64,000 nt of DNA from Palsa-465 sp963800475 (GTDB taxonomy: Bacteria; Actinomycetota; Thermoleophilia; Solirubrobacterales; Solirubrobacteraceae), in the NCBI GenBank assembly GCA_963800475.1, contig CAWDAZ010000001.1:310001-374000 (forward strand). The letters run 5' to 3'. Made by a program: the position numbers and the translations under genes. The notes beneath the pieces were generated by a model that saw nothing but the letters and a program-made list of their open reading frames with translations, had not been told where the DNA came from and did no database searches. Of this stretch, positions 36,556 to 44,887 are shown piece by piece (positions within the stretch are counted from its first letter, which is position 1; each line of letters opens with the position of its first letter).

Positions 36556-37065
36556 GTGAGCGGCGCCGAGCTCAACTGCGTGGTCGAGATTCCGAAGGGG
36601 AGCCGCAACAAGTACGAATACGACCCGGAGCTCGGCGGGGTGAAGCTGGACCGGTTCATCTCGGCGTCGGTCGTGTACCCCACCGATTACGGCTTCGTGC
36701 CCGACACGCTGGCGCCCGACGGCGACCCGCTCGACGTGCTGGTGTGCGTCTCGGAGCCCACGTTCCCGGGCTGCATCGTCCCCTCGAAGGTCGTCGGGCT
36801 GTTCAAGATGGCCGACGAGAAGGGCGACGACGACCACGTTCTGTGCGTGCCGTGCAGCGACCCAGGCTGGAACGAGCTCGAGGACGTCGACGACTTGCCC
36901 CGGCAGCTTCGCGCCGAGATCAGCCACTTCTTCGACGTCTACAAGGACCTCGACCACGACCGGCACTCCGAGGTCCGGGGCTGGGGCGACCGCGCCGAGG
37001 CGCTCGAGACGATCGCACGGGCGCGCCGGGCGTTCGCCGAGGGTCCGGCCGTCTGGATCGACTAG
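36556..37065 (+). CDS. ppa: Inorganic pyrophosphatase (family I)
   Basis: 169 residues from GTG 36556. Hydrolyses pyrophosphate to two phosphates. Motifs: VEIPKGSRNKYEYDPELGGV, YPTDYGFVPDTLAPDGDPLD and the three-Asp signature DGDPLDVLV. Length is typical. The stop codon (CTAG 37062-37065) is shared with the convergent HIT gene stop. Confidence 0.97.
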   Translation: MSGAELNCVVEIPKGSRNKYEYDPELGGVKLDRFISASVVYPTDYGFVPDTLAPDGDPLDVLVCVSEPTFPGCIVPSKVVGLFKMADEKGDDDHVLCVPCSDPGWNELEDVDDLPRQLRAEISHFFDVYKDLDHDRHSEVRGWGDRAEALETIARARRAFAEGPAVWID

Positions 37066-37583
37066 CGGCCGGCCGTCCCGGGCGGAAGCTCGGCCAGTGC
37101 GGCGGCGAGCGCCGCGCGGGTCGCGTCGAGCGCCTGCGGGATCACGTGCGTGTCCGCGAGTAGCGGCATGAAGTTGACGTCGCCCTGCCAGCGCGGCACG
37201 ACGTGCAGGTGCAGGTGGGCGGCGATCCCGGCTCCCGCCACCTTGCCGAGGTTCAGCCCCGTATTGAAGCCGTCGGGTCGCATCGCGGCTCGGGTCGCGA
37301 CGATCGCGCGGCGCGCCAGCTGCATCAGCTCGAGCAGCTCGTCGTCGGTGAGCTCGTCGAGCTCGGCGACGTGGCGGTACGGCGCGACCATCACGTGCCC
37401 CGGCGCGTAGGGGTAGGCGTTGAGCAGCGTGAAGCACGCCGCGCCGCGGTCGATCGGCGACTCCGCAGCGCCTTTCCCGGCGGCGTCGCTCGCAGCACCG
37501 GCCGCGCAGAACACGCACTCGCCGTCCTTCGGCCCGACGACGTACTCGATGCGCCAGGGTGCCCACAGCGGCCGCTCGCTCAT
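37062..37583 (-). CDS. HIT-family nucleotide hydrolase/phosphorylase
   Basis: 173 residues. N-terminal LWAPWRIEYVV and a CVFC pair are typical of actinobacterial HIT proteins of the AP4A-phosphorylase type. The HIT motif is HLHLHVVPRW. Expected to split dinucleoside polyphosphates or AMP-linked substrates. It shares the CTAG stop with ppa. Confidence 0.92.
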   Translation of the reverse strand: MSERPLWAPWRIEYVVGPKDGECVFCAAGAASDAAGKGAAESPIDRGAACFTLLNAYPYAPGHVMVAPYRHVAELDELTDDELLELMQLARRAIVATRAAMRPDGFNTGLNLGKVAGAGIAAHLHLHVVPRWQGDVNFMPLLADTHVIPQALDATRAALAAALAELPPGTAGR

Positions 37584-37590
37584 GACCGGC

Positions 37591-38679
37591 TCACCCTAGC
37601 TCCATGGTCGGGGTCGCCGCCAGCGACAGCGATCCGGCGCCCTCGGAGCTCAGCCCGTGCGATGCCGGGATCAGCTCCGAGGTGACGAGCCCGGCCTCGG
37701 TTGTGAGCGAATCGACGGCCGGCCACCAGCGGCGCACGCCCGCGGGCGTGTCGATCGCGACGACCACCACCGGGACATTGCGGCGGATCGAGAGCAGCCG
37801 GTCGGCGAACGGCTCGCGGTCGCCGTAGAACCCGCGGACGCCCCGCAGCACGGTGGCCCCGGCGGCGCCGGCCTCGCGGAGCCGCCGGACCAGCAGGGCG
37901 CCCAGCGGGCGCCCGTCGTGCTTGGCCTGCTCCTCGACGTGGATCATCAGCTTCTGCAGGATCGGCAGGCCGGAGGGATCGCGCGCCGCCACCGTGCGCG
38001 GCTCCTCCAGCAGCCGCCCCGCGGACTTGCAGATCTGGACCCGTTCGATCGTCGCAACCGGCTCGTCGAGCAGCCGCGCGAGGGGCGGGAGCGCGGCTCC
38101 GAGTGCAGCGGGCGTCCCGATCGACAGGAGCATCAGCGGCACGCCGGCGTTGCGCGCGAAGAACCGCGCCCGTCGCCGCTCGCCGTGCAGGGTGCCGTCG
38201 ACGCCGAGCAACACCGAAGCTCCGGTGGCCCCGGATTCGCGCAGCAGCTCGACGGCGGCGACGTAGCCGGCGTCGCCGCCGGACCTGATCCCGCGCCCCC
38301 CGTACACGGTCAGCTTCAGCGCCCCGCCGCCGGCGCCCAGCAGCTCCGGGCGAGCCAGGTCCGCGCCGGTGGCGAGCCGCGCGCGCTCGAGCGTCGTCAG
38401 CCCGTGGCCCGCGAGCGCCAGCACCTCCTCGAGGGCGCCCTCGATCCGCTCGCGCGTGTCGACCGCGATCGAGGCGACGGGGAGGCTTTCAGACAGTGTC
38501 AGCAGCCGGTCGGTCTGGTGGCGGTGACGTGCTCCGAAGCCTTCGACACCGCGCAGCAGCACGCTGGTGCGCATCCGGTGGCGCTCGTAGACGTCGAACA
38601 GCGCATCGGCGAGGAAGCGGCCGCGCTCACGCTCCCGCTCGCCGAAGTAGGTGGTCAGCTTGATCCCGGGTTCGCTCAC
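37591..38679 (-). CDS. Triple-DUF190 domain protein, fluoride-operon partner
   Basis: 362 residues from GTG 38679, read in a crcB operon. DUF190 (YBOX/universal-stress-like) repeats appear three times: about 1-95 (GIKLTTYFGERER, VLLRGVEGFGARHRHQTDRL), about 110-210 (ALKLTVYGGRGIRSGGDAGY) and about 225-330 (LMIHVEEQAKHDGRPLGALL, TVLRGVRGFYGDREPFADRL). Single-domain DUF190 proteins are often beside crcB. Its role in fluoride defence is not known; a regulator or metal/PII-like sensor has been suggested from fold. GTGA overlap with crcB. Confidence 0.85.
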   Translation of the reverse strand: MSEPGIKLTTYFGERERERGRFLADALFDVYERHRMRTSVLLRGVEGFGARHRHQTDRLLTLSESLPVASIAVDTRERIEGALEEVLALAGHGLTTLERARLATGADLARPELLGAGGGALKLTVYGGRGIRSGGDAGYVAAVELLRESGATGASVLLGVDGTLHGERRRARFFARNAGVPLMLLSIGTPAALGAALPPLARLLDEPVATIERVQICKSAGRLLEEPRTVAARDPSGLPILQKLMIHVEEQAKHDGRPLGALLVRRLREAGAAGATVLRGVRGFYGDREPFADRLLSIRRNVPVVVVAIDTPAGVRRWWPAVDSLTTEAGLVTSELIPASHGLSSEGAGSLSLAATPTMELG

Positions 38680-39035
38680 AGTGCCTGCCCGATCGCGCGG
38701 CCGGCGGCGACGGCGGCCAGCCCCAGCGCCACCCCCGCGAGTACGTTCAGCCAGGCGAGCCGCGGCTCGCCGTCCTCGGCGGGGCGATGGGTCTCGAGCA
38801 TCCATGTCGAGAATGTCGTGTACGAGCCGATCGTCGCCGTGCCGACCAGCTCCATCGTCCGGTGCGGCGCGCTCAGCCCCGCGAGCAATCCGAGCGCGAT
38901 CGCGCCGGAGATGTTCACCGCCAGTGTGCCCCACGGAAATTCGCCTAGCCGGCTGCGCTGCACCGTGCCGTCGACCAGGAACCGGGCGATCGCGCCGGCG
39001 CCGCCGCACACCACGACCAGCAGCACCGTCACCAT
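38676..39035 (-). CDS. crcB: CrcB fluoride channel subunit (second copy in operon)
   Basis: 119 residues, four membrane helices. Conserved Fluc/CrcB motifs: GGAGAIARFLVDG, WGTLAVNISGAIALGLL and TIGSYTTFSTWMLE. Forms a dual-topology or heterodimeric fluoride-specific channel. Overlaps the next crcB by 7 bases. Paired crcB genes typically encode oppositely oriented halves of a heterodimer. Confidence 0.94.
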   Translation of the reverse strand: MVTVLLVVVCGGAGAIARFLVDGTVQRSRLGEFPWGTLAVNISGAIALGLLAGLSAPHRTMELVGTATIGSYTTFSTWMLETHRPAEDGEPRLAWLNVLAGVALGLAAVAAGRAIGQAL

Positions 39036-39532
39036 GTGAGCCTCGCGCGCCGGACGGCGGCGGTGCCGATCAGGACGCCCGCGAACCCGGCTGCCAGGCT
39101 GACGGCCACATACAGCACCGCGAGCCCCACGCGACCGCGGTCGAGCATCCGCAGCAGCTCGAGCTGGAGCGTCGAGAACGTCGTCACGCCGCCACACAGG
39201 CCGGTCCCGAGCAGCGGCCGCCGGTAGGCGGTCACCGGGAGCCGCTCCTGCAGCCTCGTCACGAAGTAGCCGAGCAGCAGGCAGCCGGCGACGTTCACGG
39301 CGAACGTCGTCCACGGCCAGTTCCCGGCTGTGGTCGCGGCGGCCTCGGCGAGCGCCGTGCGGAGTCCGCCGCCGACCGCGCCGCCGACGAAGATCGCGGC
39401 CAGCTCCCGGGCGTCGAACCCCCGGCTCGGCCTTTCAGCGCCATCGCGTTCCACGATCACCTCCGCGTCACTCTGAACATCGACGTAGAGGCCATTGGCG
39501 GCTCGAGCCGCGGTTCGTGAAGCGAGCCTCAC
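39029..39532 (-). CDS. crcB: CrcB fluoride channel subunit (first copy in operon)
   Basis: 167 residues with a longer, variable N-terminus of about 45 residues, then GGAVGGGLRTALAEAAAT, WTTFAVNVAGCLLLGYF and GLCGGVTTFSTLQLE. The four helices have their own charge pattern, expected for the opposite topology of the partner. An internal GTG (VDVQSDAE) is an alternative start. No fluoride riboswitch was found upstream. Confidence 0.92.
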   Translation of the reverse strand: MRLASRTAARAANGLYVDVQSDAEVIVERDGAERPSRGFDARELAAIFVGGAVGGGLRTALAEAAATTAGNWPWTTFAVNVAGCLLLGYFVTRLQERLPVTAYRRPLLGTGLCGGVTTFSTLQLELLRMLDRGRVGLAVLYVAVSLAAGFAGVLIGTAAVRRARLTW

Positions 39533-39559
39533 CGCTCGTACGCGTCAGGATATCGGGCG

Positions 39560-40030
39560 GTGTTCCACCTCGAGCTGCGTCAGTTCCCGCACGTCGCGCG
39601 CGCCTTCAACTTGTCGCGGGAGGATCTCGATGCGCGGGTGCTGCGGCCGCTTGTCGCCGGAAGGCCGGTGCTGTGGGACGACCGCCGCTGGTCGCCCGAC
39701 AAGCTGAAGGTCGTGATCTACGAGGGTCCCGAGCTTGCCCTCGAGGAGATCGGGATGGGGCGCGGGTGGGGGAACGTGACCAAGCGCGGCGAGGACGTCA
39801 CCGAGCGGCTGCTCGCCGAGGCCAGGCGGCAAGTCGAGACGCCGCCGGCGCTTGAGGCGCTGAAGGCTGCGATCGCCGAGCGCTGCGCCGGCCAGCCGTT
39901 GCGCTACCAGCAGCTGCTGGCGCTGGCCACGGAGGTCGCGGGCGACGCCGACGCAAACCAGGCGGTGGAGTTGACCGCGCGTGCGGTCTGGGAGCTGCTG
40001 CGCGATGGGCAACTCGCGGTCACGTGCTGA
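39560..40030 (+). CDS. Conserved hypothetical protein (156 aa)
   Basis: 156 residues from GTG 39560. A basic/acidic mixed protein: HLELRQFPHVARAFNLSRED, DDRRWSPDKLKVVIYEGPE, and two helical segments to the end. Divergent from the crcB operon by 27 bases. No signal peptide or membrane helix. The pattern 'LPDF.....ARAFNLS...L' with later helices is not one I can name. Confidence 0.6.
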   Translation: MFHLELRQFPHVARAFNLSREDLDARVLRPLVAGRPVLWDDRRWSPDKLKVVIYEGPELALEEIGMGRGWGNVTKRGEDVTERLLAEARRQVETPPALEALKAAIAERCAGQPLRYQQLLALATEVAGDADANQAVELTARAVWELLRDGQLAVTC

Positions 40031-40424
40031 GCGCAGACCGGGATCTCGAAGAGCACCGTTGATGTAGTTCGTGTTCCAGTTCTCGTCGGCCTTTCCGACG
40101 ATTGGGTCGACCACGTTGGACATCGGCACGCCGCCGTCCACCCGCGCCGAACGAACAGCCGCGGCGCGGCGGGGTGTTTCGACCCCGGACGAACCGCGCC
40201 CGCCGCTTCGGGGGGGCGCGGCGGGCGCAGTTCTTGGGGGGGTGCGTTGGAAGCCGGCATGAGCTGCCGGCGCCGTCGGTGCGACGGGCCGGAGCGATCC
40301 CGCCGGCGCTAGCCGGCAGGCGTTGCGCGATGCCCTTTCGAAATCGCCCCCGGTCCGAGCGGTCCGAGTCATGGATTCCACCACAGCCCAGAGCTGTTGT
40401 CAAGCTGTCAATAAGGCGGGCGGT
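40031..40424. other. Intergenic region with an orphan coding-like fragment and two G7 tracts
   Basis: 394 bases with no supported gene. On the minus strand, ATG 40123 opens MSNVVDPIVGKADENWNTNY, INGALRDPGL to about 40031, with coding-like codon use, but the frame then runs antisense into the 39560 gene and has no proper end. Two runs of seven G (40210-40216 and 40236-40242) interrupt the open frames upstream of it. It may be a decayed gene start. Short inverted GCCGGC motifs are also present. Confidence 0.45.
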
Positions 40425-41633
40425 CTACGCCACGAGCTCGGCGATCAGCCGCTCGCGCTCGGCCGCGCTCGCGAACAGATAACGGTGCATGCGGAGCAGC
40501 CCGTCGAGGTCGTGGACGTCGTCGTCCAGCTGCGGGACCATCAGCAGCGGATGGCGCCCGAGCGCCTTCTTCAGCCGCCGGATGTTGTGGTCGTCGCGGC
40601 GTGCGAGCAGGTGGTAGTCGCGGAAGTTCTCGGCGACGCGAGCCGCGAGGTCGGGCGGCAGCGCGGTCCTGCGCAGCGCGGAGCCGACGTCGGCCGGCTC
40701 GCTCCCCGACAGGAGGTCGTGGTGCACGCGGTTGACGACCACGCCGGCGAACGGCAGCCCGGTGCGCTCGAGCGTGCGGTGAAACCAGATCGCCTCGTCG
40801 ATCGGTTCGCGCTCGGCCGAGGACACGAGCAGGAACGCGGTTGTGTCGGCCTGCAGCAGCGCCTCGACCTTCTTCGCGCGGGCGCTGAAGTCGGCCGTCA
40901 TGTCGCCGAGCAGTTGGAAGAACGTCGCCAGGTCGGTGATCAGGTCGACCCCGGTGACCCGGCGCAGCGCCGCGAGCAACGGCGACGCGCCACGCCCCAG
41001 CACCCGCATCCCCAACCCGGTGGGGCGCATCAGCGCCTTCAGCGCCCGGCCCTCGAGGAATGAGCTCAGCCGCTGCGGGGCGTCGAGAAACTCGAGCGCG
41101 TTGCGCGACGGGGGAGTGTCGAGCACGAGCAGGTCGAACTCGTGCTCCTGGTCGAGGTCGTACAGCTTCGCAATCGCCGTGAACTCCTGCGACCCGGACA
41201 CCGCTGTCGACAGCTCTCCGTACACGCGGTTGGCCTTGATCTCCGCGGCGCGCTCGGGCGTCGGCGCGACCCGCTCGATCAGCTCGTCGAAGGTGCGCTT
41301 AGGGTCGAGCATCATCGCCCACAGCTCGCCCTCGATCTCGAGTCCGCCGCTCGTCAGCCGCTCGGGCTCGACGCGGCGAGGGTCGTTATCGAGCGCCTCG
41401 AGTCCGAGTGCGTTTGCGAGCCGCTTGGCCGGGTCGATCGTCACGACCGCGACCTTCAGTCCCTTGGCCGCCATCCCGAGCGCGATCGCCGCCGAGGTGG
41501 TGGTCTTGCCGACGCCGCCCGAGCCCGCGCAAACGCAGATCCGCTTGCCGTCCAGCATCGCGCTCACGCCCGCGTGCGCTCGCCCTCCGGGCTCGCCACG
41601 GCCGGACGGCGCGCGATTGCTCCGGCTGCTCAC
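40425..41633 (-). CDS. ArsA/Get3-like ATPase B (BagB-like)
   Basis: 402 residues from GTG 41633 (or Met26 at 41558). Deviant Walker A GSGGVGKTTTSAAIALG, P2 VVTIDPAKRLANALGL, and LLVLDTPPSRNALEFL (switch II). Long helical insert between. Homologous to the arsenite/tail-anchor ATPase family. In mycobacteria a pair of this type (Rv3679/Rv3680) occurs side by side, as here. The role is debated, with anion handling or protein targeting proposed. Overlaps the upstream partner by GTGA. Confidence 0.88.
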   Translation of the reverse strand: MSSRSNRAPSGRGEPGGRAHAGVSAMLDGKRICVCAGSGGVGKTTTSAAIALGMAAKGLKVAVVTIDPAKRLANALGLEALDNDPRRVEPERLTSGGLEIEGELWAMMLDPKRTFDELIERVAPTPERAAEIKANRVYGELSTAVSGSQEFTAIAKLYDLDQEHEFDLLVLDTPPSRNALEFLDAPQRLSSFLEGRALKALMRPTGLGMRVLGRGASPLLAALRRVTGVDLITDLATFFQLLGDMTADFSARAKKVEALLQADTTAFLLVSSAEREPIDEAIWFHRTLERTGLPFAGVVVNRVHHDLLSGSEPADVGSALRRTALPPDLAARVAENFRDYHLLARRDDHNIRRLKKALGRHPLLMVPQLDDDVHDLDGLLRMHRYLFASAAERERLIAELVA

Positions 41634-42553
41634 AGCTGCGGCTCCAGCGTGTCGGCCAGCTCCTCGAGTTCCTCGGGTCCGAGGTGGTCGGCGAACAGGT
41701 ACGGAAGCGCGACCACGCTTCCGTCCAGCTCGGCCCGCAGTCGCTGCTCCTGCACGCGCTGGGTCTCCGCACGTGCCTGCTCGGACAGCGCCGCGCCGAG
41801 CGCGGAGCGCGACAGCGGCGAGCGGGCGCGGCGCAGCGCGCGGGCGAGCTGCTCCACCTCACCGCCGTCGAACCGGATCGGGTAGAGCGCGTTCAGCACC
41901 ACGAGGTCGAGGCCGAGCCCGTTGCCGGCAAGCGAATCGGACAGCGACAGGGTCTCGTTGACGGGCATCTCCTCGGGGGTCGCGACGGCGACCACGCCCG
42001 TGAAGCTGCGGTTCGAGATCGTCTGCGCGATCTGACGCCCCTGGTGCGCGATCGGCCCGACCCGCGCGATGTCTGCAAACGTCTGCGGCGTCCGGAGCAG
42101 CCCGACGCCGTGGCCCGTCGCGGGCGCGTCGACGATCACGAGGTCGTACGGCGCGGTGTCATGAGTGCGCCGCTGGGGCTGCGAGAGCTCCCAGACCTTC
42201 CCGATCGAGAGCAGCTCGCGCATTCCGGGGGTGGCCATCATGAACGCGTGGAACAGCCGGCTCGAGCCGAGCATGTGGCCGACCGCACCGACCTTGACAC
42301 GGAGGTACTCGTCCATCGCGCGATCCGGGTCGACGGAGATCGTGAACAGGCCCGGGGACACCTCGAGCTCGTGGAAGTGCTCGCCGCCGCGCTCGAACAG
42401 CCGCTGGATTCGGTCCTGTCCCGACAGCTCCGCGACGATAGTGCGCATGCCCCGGCGCGCGGCCAGGATCCCCAGCGTCGCCGCGACCGTCGACTTGCCG
42501 ACGCCCCCCTTGCCGGTGACGAACACCAGCTGCTTGTCGAGGAGCCCTGGCAC
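41630..42553 (-). CDS. ArsA/Get3-like ATPase A (BagA-like)
   Basis: 307 residues from GTG 42553. Walker A FVTGKGGVGKSTVAATLGIL, TIVAELSGQDRIQRLF, and YDLVIVDAPATGHGVGLL as the switch II region. First gene of the two-ATPase operon; the partner starts before this one ends. Two ATPases of the same family encoded head-to-tail suggests a heterodimer. The longer in-frame start at 42664 overlaps the parA upstream region and is not preferred. Confidence 0.88.
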   Translation of the reverse strand: MPGLLDKQLVFVTGKGGVGKSTVAATLGILAARRGMRTIVAELSGQDRIQRLFERGGEHFHELEVSPGLFTISVDPDRAMDEYLRVKVGAVGHMLGSSRLFHAFMMATPGMRELLSIGKVWELSQPQRRTHDTAPYDLVIVDAPATGHGVGLLRTPQTFADIARVGPIAHQGRQIAQTISNRSFTGVVAVATPEEMPVNETLSLSDSLAGNGLGLDLVVLNALYPIRFDGGEVEQLARALRRARSPLSRSALGAALSEQARAETQRVQEQRLRAELDGSVVALPYLFADHLGPEELEELADTLEPQL

Positions 42554-42675
42554 CGCGCCGCAGGGTAGCCCGGACGAGTCACGTGCGGATTGACACGGGG
42601 CGCGGAGGATTCCCGCGCCCACATGCGAATACAGGCGCGTATGAGTCTGAGTCCCACGACGCAACGGAGCCTCCC

Positions 42676-43434
42676 GTGAGCAAGGTGATCGCGTTCGCCA
42701 ACCAGAAGGGTGGCGTCGCCAAGACCACGACCACGCTGAACCTCGCTGTGGCCTTCGTCGAGGAAGGTCATCGCGTCCTCTGCTGCGACATGGACCCGCA
42801 GGGGAACCTGACGATGTCGCAGGGCATCGATCCCGACACGCTCGAGAAGTCGATGTACGACGTGCTCGTGCATCACGTCTCGATTCGCGAGGTGATTCGC
42901 AAACGCGAAGTCGACATCGCCTGCGCGTCGATCGACCTCGCCGGAGCTGAGATCGCGATGTCGACGATGATCGGCCGCGAGCGCTCGCTCCAGAAGGCGC
43001 TCAACGAGGTCGCGGAGGACTACGACTTCGTGTTCATCGACACCCCGCCGAGCCTCGGTCTGCTGACAATCAACGCGCTGACGGCGGCAAACAAGGTAAT
43101 CGTCCCCGTGCAGTGCGAATATCTGTCGATGCGCGGCCTTGTCCAGCTTCAGAACACGCTCGCGATGATCCGTGAGAACCTCAACCCGGACGTCGACATC
43201 GAGGGCATCCTGCCCACGATGATGGATACCCGGACGCTGCATGCGAAAGAGGCGATCGAGCTGCTCGAGGAGAACTTCGGAGACCGGGTGTTCGCGTCGC
43301 GCATCCGTAAGACCATTCGGTTCGCAGAGGCACCCGTAAAGGGCATGTCGGTGCTGAAATACGATCCGGACGGCTCCGCCGCTCACGCATACCGGCAGCT
43401 CGCCAAGGAGGTCCTCAAACATGCCAACGAATAA
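42676..43434 (+). CDS. parA: ParA-family ATPase
   Basis: 252 residues from GTG 42676. Motifs: FANQKGGVAKTTTTLNLAVA (deviant Walker A), CDMDPQGNLTMSQGI, and DFVFIDTPPSLGLLTINAL (switch II and Walker B). DNA-binding basic residues are likely in the C-terminal third, as in ParA/Soj, which form ATP-dependent dimers on nucleoid DNA and position cargo. No parB gene follows. Instead the ftsZ-like gene overlaps its 3' end by 14 bases, so the two are co-expressed. It is divergent from the ArsA-like pair. Confidence 0.93.
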   Translation: MSKVIAFANQKGGVAKTTTTLNLAVAFVEEGHRVLCCDMDPQGNLTMSQGIDPDTLEKSMYDVLVHHVSIREVIRKREVDIACASIDLAGAEIAMSTMIGRERSLQKALNEVAEDYDFVFIDTPPSLGLLTINALTAANKVIVPVQCEYLSMRGLVQLQNTLAMIRENLNPDVDIEGILPTMMDTRTLHAKEAIELLEENFGDRVFASRIRKTIRFAEAPVKGMSVLKYDPDGSAAHAYRQLAKEVLKHANE

Positions 43435-44878
43435 GCGCGCGAGCATGCGTGAGGGCCCGCTGGCGGCCCTGTTCCGCAAGACCGCCGACGACGCCCCGGG
43501 CGCCAAGCCGCCCGAGGAGGAGAAGCCCGCCGAGTCCCGCGAGCAGCCGCGCGCGTCGGCATCGGCGCCCCCCGCGGCGCCGCCGCGCGAGGTTCCCGAG
43601 CCGTCCGTCCCCGAGCGCCACGTGCCCTCGCCGCAGGAGCGGCTGCGCCAGGCGTTCGCCGCCGACATCCCCGAGAGCCTGATGGACCGCCCGGCGCCCC
43701 CTGCGCGGGAGGTCCCGGAGCCCGATCCGTACGCGCGGCCCGAGCGGATCGCGGAGTCGTTCGCTCCGCAGGCCCAGGGCAGCGTCACCCCAGTGATCCG
43801 CGTGGTCGGCGTCGGCGGCGCGGGCGTCAACGCGGTCAACCGGATGGTCGAGGCCGAGGTCGAGGGTGTCGAGTTCCTGGCGGTCAACACCGACCTGCAG
43901 TCGCTGCAGCAGTCGGCCGCGCACGACACGCTCCACATCGGCGACGCGATCACGCGCGGCCTCGGCTCCGGCTCGGACCCCGAGCTCGGGCGCCGGTCGG
44001 CCGTCGAGGAGCACGACCGCATCAAGGCGATGCTGCGTGGCTCGGACATGGTGTTCATCGCGGCCGGAGCCGGCGGTGGCACCGGCACGGGTGCGGCGCC
44101 GGTCGTCGCGCAGATCTCGCGCGAGCTCGGTGCCCTGACCGTCGGGATCGTCACGCGGCCGTTCCAGTTCGAGGGCTCGCGGCGGCGCGACCAGGCCGAG
44201 GCCGGGATCAGGGCGCTCGCCGCCGAGGTCGACACGCTGATCGTGGTTCCGAACAACCGGCTGCTCTCGGTGCTCGACCGCAACACCTCGATGGTTGAGG
44301 CGTTCCGGGTCGCCGACGACGTGCTGCGGCAGGGCGTCCAGGGCGTCTCCGACCTGGTCACGCTACCGGGGTTGATCAACCTCGACTTCGCGGACGTTCG
44401 GACGATCATGTCCGAGGCCGGGAACGCGCTGCTCGGGATCGGAATGGGAACCGGCGAGCGCCGTGCGATCGAGGCCGCCGAGCACGCGGTGGCATCGCCG
44501 CTGCTCGAGACGAGCATGGAGGGCGCTCGCTCGATCCTGCTGTCGATCACGGGCGGCACGAACCTGTCCCTGTGGGAGGTCAACGAGGCCGCCAAGGCGG
44601 TCGCGGAGGCCGCGCATCCGGACGCGAACATCATCTTCGGGGCGATGCTCGACGAGAAGCTCGACGACCAGGTGTGGGTCACCGTGGTCGCCACCGGGTA
44701 CGGGGAGCCGCGTGCGTCGCGGCGCCCGCTCGAGGCGCTGGCCGGCGGCGCGTCGCGCCCGGCGTCTCGGGAGCGCGAGCCGGAGCCGGCCGGAGAGCCG
44801 CGCGTCAGCCGGCTGCGCGAGCGCTCGCCGCGCCCGGCGGTCGAGCTCGACGTACCGGAATTCATCCCGCGTAGGTAG
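43421..44878 (+). CDS. ftsZ: FtsZ with unusual 125-residue N-terminal extension
   Basis: 485 residues. Core FtsZ from about 125: VIRVVGVGGAGVNAVNRM, GTP motif GGGTGTGAAP (218-227), and T7 loop GLINLDFADVRTIM. The C-terminal peptide LDVPEFIPRR matches the tail bound by FtsA/SepF/ZipA. Residues 1-124 are extra: a basic start NKRASMREGPLAALFRKTAD, a long Pro/Glu/Arg-rich linker, and a probable helix around QERLRQAFAADIPESLMDR (72-90). The start peptide resembles ParB N-terminal peptides. It is not in a dcw cluster (no mur/fts neighbours), so it may be a second FtsZ or a displaced single copy. Confidence 0.93.
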   Translation: MPTNKRASMREGPLAALFRKTADDAPGAKPPEEEKPAESREQPRASASAPPAAPPREVPEPSVPERHVPSPQERLRQAFAADIPESLMDRPAPPAREVPEPDPYARPERIAESFAPQAQGSVTPVIRVVGVGGAGVNAVNRMVEAEVEGVEFLAVNTDLQSLQQSAAHDTLHIGDAITRGLGSGSDPELGRRSAVEEHDRIKAMLRGSDMVFIAAGAGGGTGTGAAPVVAQISRELGALTVGIVTRPFQFEGSRRRDQAEAGIRALAAEVDTLIVVPNNRLLSVLDRNTSMVEAFRVADDVLRQGVQGVSDLVTLPGLINLDFADVRTIMSEAGNALLGIGMGTGERRAIEAAEHAVASPLLETSMEGARSILLSITGGTNLSLWEVNEAAKAVAEAAHPDANIIFGAMLDEKLDDQVWVTVVATGYGEPRASRRPLEALAGGASRPASREREPEPAGEPRVSRLRERSPRPAVELDVPEFIPRR

Positions 44879-44887
44879 GCCCGCGCC

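Noticed and set aside
39533..39660. Fluoride (crcB) riboswitch upstream of the crcB operon
   Set aside because: The conserved pseudoknot blocks were not seen; the gap to the divergent gene is only 27 bases.
40031..40123. A real small protein starting at 40123
   Set aside because: The frame has no stop before it enters the opposite gene; it is listed only as a possible remnant.
42590..42595. TTGACA as a -35 for parA
   Set aside because: No -10-like hexamer lies at 16-18 bases; the next AT-rich spot is about 30 bases away.
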